Shown here: positions 33,390-40,457 of the stretch, piece by piece
How the letters are laid out: each line of letters starts with the position of its first letter
Numbering within the stretch: the stretch's first letter is position 1
NCBI GenBank assembly: GCA_963823565.1
Contig: CAWGLR010000001.1
Location: forward strand, 868,001-932,000
Reading direction: 5' to 3'
DNA length: 64,000 bases
Source of the DNA: RHKX01 sp963823565
Lineage (GTDB): Bacteria > Actinomycetota > Thermoleophilia > Solirubrobacterales > 70-9
Translations under genes and position numbers: made by a program
The notes under the pieces: generated by a model
What the model saw: the letters and a program-made list of their open reading frames with translations, nothing else
What the model was told of the DNA's origin: nothing
The model's database searches: none

Positions 33390-34196
33390 ATGACCCACAA
33401 GACGCCGAAGCTCCCCAAGAAGGTCTACGAGAAGGAGCTCCAGCGACTCCAGGTCGAGCTCGTGCAGATGGTCGACTGGGTGCAGGACGCGAACGCGCGG
33501 GTGGTCGTCGTCTTCGAGGGCCGCGACGCGGCCGGCAAGGGCGGCGTCATCAAGCGGATCACCGAGTTCGTCTCGCCGCGCGTCGTGCGCACGGTCGCGC
33601 TGCCGGCGCCGACTGAGCGCGAGCAGTCGCAGTGGTACTTCCAGCGCTACATCGAGCACCTCCCCGCCGGCGGCGACGTCGTCCTCTTCGACCGCTCCTG
33701 GTACAACCGAGCCGGCGTCGAGCGGGTGATGGGCTTCTGCACGCCCGACGAGCACCGCCGCTTCCTCCAGCAGGCGCCGACCTTCGAGCGGATGCTCGTC
33801 GACGACGGGATCATCCTCATCAAGTACTGGTTCTCGGTCTCCAACGAGGTCCAGCAGGAGCGCTTCGAGGCGCGCATCGACGACCCGCTCAAGACCTGGA
33901 AGCTCTCCGACATGGACCTCGCCTCGCGCGAGCTCTGGGTCGACTACTCCCGCGCCAAGGACGAGATGTTCGTCCACACCGACACCCGCGAGGCGCCCTG
34001 GTACGTCGTCCCCTCCGACATCAAGCGCAACGCCCGGATCAACTGCATCTCCCACCTCCTCGAGCAGGTTCCCTACAAGAAGACCAAGCCGAGGAAGGTC
34101 AAGATCCCGAAGCCGAAGGACGACGGCGGCTACCGCCGCCCGCCCGAGGACCTCTACACCTACGTCCCCGACAGGGCGGCGGAGCTGCAGGGGTAG
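33390..34196 (+). CDS. ppk2: Polyphosphate kinase 2
   Basis: A 268-residue single-domain PPK2 (class I size). Walker A is VVFEGRDAAGKGGVIKRITE, Walker B/lid motifs are VVLFDRSWYNRAGVERVMGF and LIKYWFSVSNEVQQERFEAR, and WKLSDMDLASRELWVDYSRA is conserved. It transfers phosphate between polyphosphate and nucleoside diphosphates, usually toward GTP or ATP. ATG 33390 is 4 bases after the phosphoesterase stop. With ppk1 and ppx 19-25 kb away it gives the cell both polymer synthesis and use. Confidence 0.95.
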   Translation: MTHKTPKLPKKVYEKELQRLQVELVQMVDWVQDANARVVVVFEGRDAAGKGGVIKRITEFVSPRVVRTVALPAPTEREQSQWYFQRYIEHLPAGGDVVLFDRSWYNRAGVERVMGFCTPDEHRRFLQQAPTFERMLVDDGIILIKYWFSVSNEVQQERFEARIDDPLKTWKLSDMDLASRELWVDYSRAKDEMFVHTDTREAPWYVVPSDIKRNARINCISHLLEQVPYKKTKPRKVKIPKPKDDGGYRRPPEDLYTYVPDRAAELQG

Positions 34197-34284
34197 GGGG
34201 CGGCGCCGTCCCGCGCCTGCGTAGCCGGACCGCCGGCATTGGGCAGTGGGGGAGGGGCCGGGCGAACGGCCGGGCTGGCCGTCA

Positions 34285-34384
34285 TTGGCGAGAAACGACA
34301 CCAGAGGTAGCGAAATTCGCCACTGACTCCGGGCTCCGGCTTCCTTGGCGCGAAACAACTGCGGGACGATCGTTTGGCGCCACT
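34285..34384 (+). repeat. Two copies of a 40-bp repeat, family 2 (D and E)
   Basis: Copy D at 34285-34324 and copy E at 34345-34384 are exactly 60 bp apart. Both start TTGGCG, continue GAAAC at the same offset and end GCCACT, with TGGCG...CGCCA able to pair. A third related element (F) is at 43767-43806. They lie in the gap between ppk2 and a lipoprotein gene. Nature unknown. Confidence 0.55.
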
Positions 34385-34398
34385 CGGGACCGCATTGA

Positions 34399-34956
34399 GT
34401 GCGGGGCCCCGTAGCGAAGGTGGTGCGGCGCACTCTCCTTCTTCCCCTCCTCGTTGCCCTTCTCCTCGCCGGATGCGGCGACGAACCAGGGGAGGAGTCA
34501 CGGCGAGAGCCCCCTCCGGTGATCGCCCACCTTCCAGCAGGATGGGACACGGCCGGGCGCGCGCTCACCGGAGTGGTCGTGCCGCATGAGCTGCTGGCGG
34601 TCGCCTCCTTCGATCTGAGCCCCCTGCGCGACGAGGTGGCCCTGGGAGCCTGCACCCCTTCGGCCGCGCTCGACCTCCCCGGCGGTCGCCGCGGGGCTCT
34701 GGTGATCGTCAGCGAGTACGCGCCCGCGCATCTCGGCGACCGGGCGTTCGCGCGCCTGCCACCCCGGCCACCCCATCTCGACCTGAGCCGCCGCAACCGC
34801 CGCAACCACGAATGCATGGGCGAGGGCTACAACCTCCAGTTCCGCGAGCACGGCCGCGCCCTGATCGTTCGCATCTGGATGGATCCCGGCCTGGCTTCCG
34901 CGAGAACCCGCCGTCAGGCCCAGCGCCTTGTCGACGGCCTGCGCTTGCCCGCCTAG
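34399..34956 (+). CDS. Putative lipoprotein of unknown function
   Basis: A protein of up to 185 residues with a lipoprotein signal (RTLLLPLLVALLLAGCGDE; lipobox LAGC). The mature part has no family I recognise. VIVSEYAPAHLGDRAFARLP and LIVRIWMDPGLASARTRRQA suggest an alpha/beta domain. The start is uncertain among GTG 34399, 34420 and 34423. Its TAG shares CTAG with the stop of the convergent serine hydrolase. Confidence 0.7.
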   Translation: MRGPVAKVVRRTLLLPLLVALLLAGCGDEPGEESRREPPPVIAHLPAGWDTAGRALTGVVVPHELLAVASFDLSPLRDEVALGACTPSAALDLPGGRRGALVIVSEYAPAHLGDRAFARLPPRPPHLDLSRRNRRNHECMGEGYNLQFREHGRALIVRIWMDPGLASARTRRQAQRLVDGLRLPA

Positions 34957-36260
34957 AGCACCCGCTCGGACTCAGCGGCCTTCGGCATCTCGCTCGTGAT
35001 CCGCTGCATCGTGCCGAGGAAGCGGTAGAGCTCGGGGTAGACGATCGGCTTGCCGTTGTTGAGGACGGCGACGGAGATCGCGCGCTCGGGATCGGCCCAG
35101 GCGAGCATGTTGGTGAAGCCGAGGTGGCCGAAGGCGTGCTGGGTGTCGCGGCCGTAGAGGCTGATGACGCGGGCGCCGAGCATCAGGCCGTAGGAGAAGC
35201 GGGTCGGGAAGCCGAGGGAGAAGTCGATCTCGAGGTGGGAGCGCTCGACGAGGGCACGGCGGATCGTGTCGGTCTCCAGCACCCGGACGCCGTCGAGCTC
35301 GCCGCCGCGGCGCATCACCTCGAAGAAGCGGGAGAGCTCCCAGGCGGTGGTCACGGTGTTGGCCGCCGGGACGATGCCGGTGAGGAAGCGGTGGTCGTTG
35401 GTGAGCTTGACGAGGTCGTCGAGCCCGACGCCGAGCGCGCGGCTGAGCAGGTTGGACAGGGGCGGGGCGGTCGGCGGCCCGGTGATGTAGTTGAGCGCGA
35501 CGCTCTCGACGTCCTCGGGGGCGACGCCGTAGTTGGTCCAGCGGAAGCCGAGCGGGTCGAGGAACTCCTCGGCGAGGACCTGCCGGATGTCCTTGCCGGT
35601 GACCGCGTGGACGATCTCGCCGAGGATGAACCCGCCGGAGACGGCGTGGTAGGCGAGGTAGCGGCCCGCCTTCGCGAAGGGCGAGGCGTTGACGAGGATG
35701 TCGTTCATGTACTGGCGGTCGCCGAGGTTGTCGAGGTCGAGCGCGCTCTTCGGCAGGTTCGGGACGCCGGCGCGGTGCGCGAGCACGTGGCCGATCGTGA
35801 TCTCGTGCTTGCCGTGCTTCTCGTAGCCGGGGATGTAGTCGGCGACAGGGTCCTCGACGTCGAGAAGCCCGCGCTCGCTGAGCTTGTGGATGACGAACGC
35901 GGTGATCGCCTTCGAGGTCGAGTAGATGCAGAAGGGCGTCTCCACGGTCGCGGGCACGCGCTCGGCGCCCTCGCCGTCGTGCGGCCCGTTCCCGTGGGCA
36001 TGGCCGATCGCGCGGTTGAGGATCACCGCACCGTGCCTGCGCACGCAGACCTGCATCGCCGGGTGGACCCCGGCGCGGTACCAGTCCACCGCCGCGCCCC
36101 AGATCGACTCGACCGTCGCGGGGCTGACGCCGCCCTCGCCGGCGGGCTCCTCCTCGCCGACGTCCGTGACCGCCTCGAGATCGCCGGGAACGCGGATTCG
36201 CCGCAGCAGGTCGGGGAGGCCCATCGGCGGCCTCGGTACCGACGGGATCAGCGGTGCCAT
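34953..36260 (-). CDS. Serine hydrolase (class C beta-lactamase / EstB family)
   Basis: A 435-residue penicillin-binding-like esterase. The nucleophile motif SxxK is in FCIYSTSKAITAFVIHKL, and the Tyr motif is in GRYLAYHAVSGGFILGEIV (Y-x-A instead of YxN). HAFGHLGFTNMLAWADPERA holds the third motif area (HxG type). Substrates of such enzymes are esters or amides. No signal peptide is evident, so it is probably cytoplasmic. It is convergent with the lipoprotein gene and divergent from the rhodanese gene. Confidence 0.88.
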   Translation of the reverse strand: MAPLIPSVPRPPMGLPDLLRRIRVPGDLEAVTDVGEEEPAGEGGVSPATVESIWGAAVDWYRAGVHPAMQVCVRRHGAVILNRAIGHAHGNGPHDGEGAERVPATVETPFCIYSTSKAITAFVIHKLSERGLLDVEDPVADYIPGYEKHGKHEITIGHVLAHRAGVPNLPKSALDLDNLGDRQYMNDILVNASPFAKAGRYLAYHAVSGGFILGEIVHAVTGKDIRQVLAEEFLDPLGFRWTNYGVAPEDVESVALNYITGPPTAPPLSNLLSRALGVGLDDLVKLTNDHRFLTGIVPAANTVTTAWELSRFFEVMRRGGELDGVRVLETDTIRRALVERSHLEIDFSLGFPTRFSYGLMLGARVISLYGRDTQHAFGHLGFTNMLAWADPERAISVAVLNNGKPIVYPELYRFLGTMQRITSEMPKAAESERVL

Positions 36261-36336
36261 TCGCGGATCGTATGCGGCGCGTGTACGCGCAGTCAGCGCG
36301 GGTATGCCCGAGGCGAGGCGACGGAGGAGGTTCGAG

Positions 36337-36807
36337 ATGGCCGACCAGGACGAGGAGCTGCCGGAGCGGCTCGACGTCGAGCGTGCCCGGATGGCGGTCG
36401 CGCGGCGCGAGGTGACGGTGATCGACGTGCGCAGCGAGGAGGAGTTCGCGGGAGAGCGGATCTTCGGCTCCGTTCACGTCGAGGCGGACGGGATCGGCGA
36501 GGCCCTCGGCGAGGGGGACCGGGACGCGTCGCTGCTGATCGTCTGCGCCGACGGCGAGCGCAGCGCCGAGGCGGCCGAGCGCCTGCGGGGCGACGGCCAC
36601 CGGGCGGCCAGCCTCGACGGCGGCTTCGACGCCTGGACGAGCGAGGGGCTGCCGACGGCGCCCGGGCGCGACGAGGAGTACGAGGGCCCCGACGTGAAGA
36701 TCCCCGGCGCCGTCTCCTCGAGCGGCGAGCCCGAGGACGAGGACGGCGAAGCCGAGGAGGAGGAGGAGGAGGAGGAGGAGGGCTCCCCCGACCGCCAGGA
36801 CGGCTGA
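36337..36807 (+). CDS. Rhodanese-domain protein with poly-Glu tail
   Basis: A 156-residue protein. VTVIDVRSEEEFAGERIFGS is the rhodanese entry motif, LLIVCADGERSAEAAERLRG carries the active-site Cys and SLDGGFDAWTSEGLP the end of the domain. It should carry sulfur as a persulfide. The last 35 residues are acidic and include a run of Glu encoded by tandem GAG (about 36757-36780), a possible slippage tract. ATG 36337 was chosen because GGAGGAGG lies 7 bases upstream; ATG 36304 has no SD. Confidence 0.88.
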   Translation: MADQDEELPERLDVERARMAVARREVTVIDVRSEEEFAGERIFGSVHVEADGIGEALGEGDRDASLLIVCADGERSAEAAERLRGDGHRAASLDGGFDAWTSEGLPTAPGRDEEYEGPDVKIPGAVSSSGEPEDEDGEAEEEEEEEEEGSPDRQDG

Positions 36808-36819
36808 GCGCCCGCTGCC

Positions 36820-37707
36820 TCAGCCCTTGGCGGCGGGCTCCTTCTCGGCCTCGCCGGACTCCGAGTCCGTGCTCTGGGCGGCGCGCTCCTCGTAGGCGGC
36901 GCGCTTCTGCTCGTCGACCTCGGCGAGGACCTTGTCGGCCTTCATGATTCGGGCGATGGCCTCGCGACCGCTGCGCGGGACGAGGTTGAGCACGACGGAG
37001 ACTCCGGCCGACGACTTCGGGACCCAGACGTCGAAGCGGTTCGTCTCGAGCGCCTCGCAGATCGCGTCGGCGACCTCCTCGGGCTCGAGCTTCTTTACCC
37101 CGCGCGTGTCGGTCAGGCCGCTGCCGAGCTCGGTGTTGACCACCGCCGGCATCACGCAGGAGACCTCGATACCGCGGTCGCGGTTCTCGAGGCGGATCGC
37201 CTCGCTGAGCCCGACGACGGCGTGCTTGGTCGCGCTGTAGGTGGCGCCACCGGGGATCCCCGCCTTCCCCGCCTGGCTGGCGATGTTGACGATGTGGCCC
37301 TCGCCACGGGGGATCATCCGCTCGAGGGCGAGCTTGCAGCCGTAGATGACGCCGTGAAGGTTGATGTCGATCATCAGCTTCGCCGTGTCGTCGCTCTCCT
37401 GCTCGAAGGGGCCGAGGGGCATGATCCCGGCGTTGTTGACGAGGACGTCGACGGGGCCGAGCTCCTTCTCGGCGGCGTCGAGGAACGCCTCGAACGACGA
37501 GCGGTCGGTGACGTCGAGCTTGAACGCGACGGCGTTGCCGCCGAGCTCGGTCGCCGTCTTCTCCGCGAGGTCGAGGTCGAGATCCCCGATCGCCACCCGG
37601 GCACCGCGGCGAACCAGCGCCGTCGCCGTCGCCTTTCCGATCCCGCGGGCACCGCCCGTGATCGCGACGACCTTGCCGGCCACCGACTTCACCTGCTTGC
37701 GCGCCAT
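36820..37707 (-). CDS. Short-chain dehydrogenase/reductase
   Basis: A 295-residue classical SDR. The cofactor motif TGxxxGIG is in AITGGARGIGKATATALV, NNAG in VLVNNAGIMPLG, and the catalytic Ser...YxxxK in IVNIASQAGKAGIPGGATYSATKHA. D in GDLDLDLAEK suggests NAD preference. The C-terminus has about 30 extra charged residues. ATG 37707 has GAGAGGAGC upstream. It is convergent with the rhodanese gene; the substrate is unknown. Confidence 0.92.
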   Translation of the reverse strand: MARKQVKSVAGKVVAITGGARGIGKATATALVRRGARVAIGDLDLDLAEKTATELGGNAVAFKLDVTDRSSFEAFLDAAEKELGPVDVLVNNAGIMPLGPFEQESDDTAKLMIDINLHGVIYGCKLALERMIPRGEGHIVNIASQAGKAGIPGGATYSATKHAVVGLSEAIRLENRDRGIEVSCVMPAVVNTELGSGLTDTRGVKKLEPEEVADAICEALETNRFDVWVPKSSAGVSVVLNLVPRSGREAIARIMKADKVLAEVDEQKRAAYEERAAQSTDSESGEAEKEPAAKG

Positions 37708-37809
37708 GTCAGCTCCTCTCGCCCCGTTTGAAGTGCGGATCGGATCATGCCGCACCGGCGCGATCGGCGCGGCCTGGCTGGCTGGCTGGCCAGTCGCGGA
37801 CCGCGGCGG

Positions 37810-38958
37810 TCAGTCGAGGAGCGACTCGGCGAGGGCCAGGGCGAGCTCGGCGCGCGGCCCGAGCGAGTCGATCAGCAGGTGCTCGCCGGGGTTGTGCGCG
37901 AGCCCGCCGAGCGGACCGAGCCCGTCGATCGCCAGCGGCACCCAGGGGGCGACGTTGCTCGCGTCGGAGGCGCCGCCGCGCGCACCGGCGACGATCGGGC
38001 GGCCGAGCCGGGCGGATGCCCGAGCGAGCGGCTCGGCGCTGAGCTCGCGGGCGTCCATGCCGGGCCACAGCCGCAGCCGCTCGACCGCGAGGCCGACTCC
38101 GTCGATGTCGTTGGGGACGGCGGCGATCACCGGCTCGAAGGCATCCTCGCGCTCGGCTCGCATGTCGACCAGGAGCCGGCCCGTCCCCGGGACGGCGTTT
38201 ATGGCCTCCCCGGCGCTCATCATCGTCGGGACGACCGTCAGCGACTCCGGCCCGGAGGGATCGTGGAGGGCGGCGAGCCGCTGGGCGACGACGGCGAGTG
38301 CCATCAGCGCGCTGCGCCCGTGGTCGGGATCGGCGCCCGAGTGGGCAGCCACGCCGTCGGCGTCGACGCGGATCGCTGCGGCCGCCTTGCGCTTGACGAC
38401 CACCGCGTCCTCCCCCGCGGGCGTCCGATCGCCACCCTCGAAGCAGAGGCAGGCGCCGAAGCCCTCGAAGCGCGGGCCGTGGACGAACGGCGCCGTGCGG
38501 AACTCCTCGTCGTTGACGAGCAGCAGCGCGATCTCGGCGAACCGCTCCGGCCGCTCGCCGAGGGCCCGCATGACCGCGAGGGCGAGGGCGTCGCCGCCCT
38601 TCATGTCGATCGTGCCCGAGCCGATGAGCAGGTTCCCGTCCGGCGTCGCCGGGACGTGGCGGGCGTGGGCGACGACGGTGTCGAGGTGCCCGAGGAGGAG
38701 CAGGCGGGCGTCGCCGGCGCCGGGGAGGCGCGCGAGGAGGTCGCGCGCGTGGTCGGGCGAGGAGCACTCGATCCGCTCGACCTCGGCGCCCGCGGGAAGC
38801 ATCGGGAGCACCGTCGCGACGGCCCGCTCGGCCGCCTCGGCGTCGCCGGAGGGCGTCGAGACGTCGACGAGCGCGATCGTCTCGGCGAGGGCCCGCTCGG
38901 TGATCGCCGCGAGGTCGTTTCGACCCGGCGCCGCGCCGGCTGATCCGCTCGAGGCCAT
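37810..38958 (-). CDS. M20-family metallopeptidase / amidohydrolase
   Basis: A 382-residue M20 enzyme. LLLGHLDTVVAH holds the first metal His-Asp, GSGTIDMKGGDALALAVM the bridging Asp, LLVNDEEFRTAPFV the catalytic Glu pair (DEE), and LAHNPGEHLLID a C-terminal His. The dimerisation domain lies between (AAIRVDADGVAAHSG...). M20 enzymes remove N-terminal or acyl groups from amino acids and dipeptides (ArgE, DapE, CPG2 type). ATG 38958 is divergent from the MBL gene with a 43-base gap. Confidence 0.88.
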   Translation of the reverse strand: MASSGSAGAAPGRNDLAAITERALAETIALVDVSTPSGDAEAAERAVATVLPMLPAGAEVERIECSSPDHARDLLARLPGAGDARLLLLGHLDTVVAHARHVPATPDGNLLIGSGTIDMKGGDALALAVMRALGERPERFAEIALLLVNDEEFRTAPFVHGPRFEGFGACLCFEGGDRTPAGEDAVVVKRKAAAAIRVDADGVAAHSGADPDHGRSALMALAVVAQRLAALHDPSGPESLTVVPTMMSAGEAINAVPGTGRLLVDMRAEREDAFEPVIAAVPNDIDGVGLAVERLRLWPGMDARELSAEPLARASARLGRPIVAGARGGASDASNVAPWVPLAIDGLGPLGGLAHNPGEHLLIDSLGPRAELALALAESLLD

Positions 38959-39001
38959 CGAGCGGGGCAAGCTACACGGGCGGTGATAGCTTGGCCGCGC
39001 C

Positions 39002-40063
39002 GTGAGCCCCGCCGGCACCCTCAAGGGCCAGGAGACCCCGCTCGGGAACCGGGCCGAGTTCGACGGCGGCCTGATCGAGGTCGCGCCGCGGACGTGGGCG
39101 TGGATCCAGCCGAACGGCGGACTCGGGGAGTCCAACGCCGGCCTGGTGGTCGGCGACGACGCCAGCCTGCTGATCGACACGCTGTGGGACGAGAGGCTGA
39201 CCGCGGCGATGCTCGAGGCGATGGAGCCGCTCCTCGCCGAAGCCCCGATCGGCCGGCTCCTGAACACGCACGGCGACGGCGACCACTGGTACGGGAACGG
39301 CCTCGTCCCCGACGACGCCGAGATCGTCGCCACCGCCGCGGCGACCGAGCAGATGCGCGATGAGCCGCCGTCGATGCTGACCCGCCTCGCGCCGGTGGGC
39401 ACGGTCGCGGGCCTGGCCGGCAGGCTGCCGCTCCTCCCGGGCCGCGATCGCGCTCGCGGCCTGAGCGGGTTCGGCGCGATGCTCTCGAACTACGAGTTCG
39501 GCGGAATCTCTACCCGGCTGCCCGGCCGCACCTTCACCGGCTCGCTGACCCTGCGCGCCGACGGCCGCGAGATCGAGGTCACCGAGGTCGGCCCCGCCCA
39601 CACCGCGGGCGACGCGGTCGTCTACCTGCCCTACGTCGGCGTCGTCTTCGCCGGCGACATCCTCTTCAACGGGGTGACGCCGATCATGTGGGCGGGTCCG
39701 GTCGAGAACTGGATCGCCGCGCTCGAGCTGATGGACGGGCTCGACCCGGTCGCCGTCGTCGGCGGCCACGGGCCGGTCGGCGGGCTCGCCGAGGTCCGGG
39801 CGCTGCGCGACTACTGGACCTGGCTCGCCGAGGAGGTCGGAAAGGCCCCGGGCGAGGACGCCGGCGCGCTCAGCGAGAGGCTCCTCGGCTCCGACGAGTG
39901 GGCGGACGCTCCGTGGGAGGGCTGGCGCAACCCCGAGCGCATCCTCGTCAACGTCGCCCGAATCCAGTCGACGTCGGCCGGCGGCGCCACCGAGACCGGC
40001 ACGCTCGAGCGGATCAGCCTGATCTCGGCGATGGGGGCGCTGGCGGGGAAGCTGGCCGGCTAG
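39002..40063 (+). CDS. MBL-fold metallohydrolase
   Basis: A 353-residue metallo-beta-lactamase-fold protein. The metal motif is LLNTHGDGDHWYGNGLV, in which the middle His of HxHxDH is Asp; EVGPAHTAGDAVVYLPYVGV, VFAGDILFNGV and VVGGHGPVGG supply the remaining His and Asp ligands. The variant THGDGDH is found in one branch of the family with undefined substrates. GTG start. It shares CTAG with the convergent glyoxalase stop. Confidence 0.86.
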   Translation: MSPAGTLKGQETPLGNRAEFDGGLIEVAPRTWAWIQPNGGLGESNAGLVVGDDASLLIDTLWDERLTAAMLEAMEPLLAEAPIGRLLNTHGDGDHWYGNGLVPDDAEIVATAAATEQMRDEPPSMLTRLAPVGTVAGLAGRLPLLPGRDRARGLSGFGAMLSNYEFGGISTRLPGRTFTGSLTLRADGREIEVTEVGPAHTAGDAVVYLPYVGVVFAGDILFNGVTPIMWAGPVENWIAALELMDGLDPVAVVGGHGPVGGLAEVRALRDYWTWLAEEVGKAPGEDAGALSERLLGSDEWADAPWEGWRNPERILVNVARIQSTSAGGATETGTLERISLISAMGALAGKLAG

Positions 40064-40446
40064 GCCTGCGGCGCCGTCTCGATCAGCTCGATGCGGTAGC
40101 CGTCGGGGTCGCGGACGAAGCAGATCCGCGAGCCGCCCTCGCGCACCCGGTAGGGCGGCTTCTCGGGCTCGATGCCGACCTCGGCGAGCTGCGCGAGCGT
40201 CGCGTCGAGGTCGTCGGCCGTGATCGCGATGTGGCCGTAGCCGGTGCCGATCTCGTAGGGATCGTTGACGTCGTGGTTGTGGGTGAGCTCGAGCCGCGCG
40301 CCGTCCCCCGGAAGCCCCATGAAGATGTTGGTGGCCTCGTCGCGGATCGGCATCCGGTGCATGACCTCGAAGCCGAGCTTCTCGTAGAAGTCGACCGAGG
40401 CGTCGGGGTCGAGCACCCGGTAGCACGTGTGGATCAGCTCACCCAT
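40060..40446 (-). CDS. Lactoylglutathione lyase-like (glyoxalase I) VOC protein
   Basis: A 128-residue protein: CYRVLDPDASVDFYEKLGFE with conserved Arg, LELTHNHDVNDPYEIGTGYG and HIAITADDLDATLAQL (metal His), and GGSRICFVRDPDGYRIELIE (metal Glu). These blocks match GloA closely. Many actinobacteria use mycothiol, so the true thiol adduct may differ from glutathione. ATG 40446. It lies 11 bases after the CopA stop position on the same strand and could be read through from the copper operon. Confidence 0.87.
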   Translation of the reverse strand: MGELIHTCYRVLDPDASVDFYEKLGFEVMHRMPIRDEATNIFMGLPGDGARLELTHNHDVNDPYEIGTGYGHIAITADDLDATLAQLAEVGIEPEKPPYRVREGGSRICFVRDPDGYRIELIETAPQA

Positions 40447-40457
40447 CGGCTCTCAGA

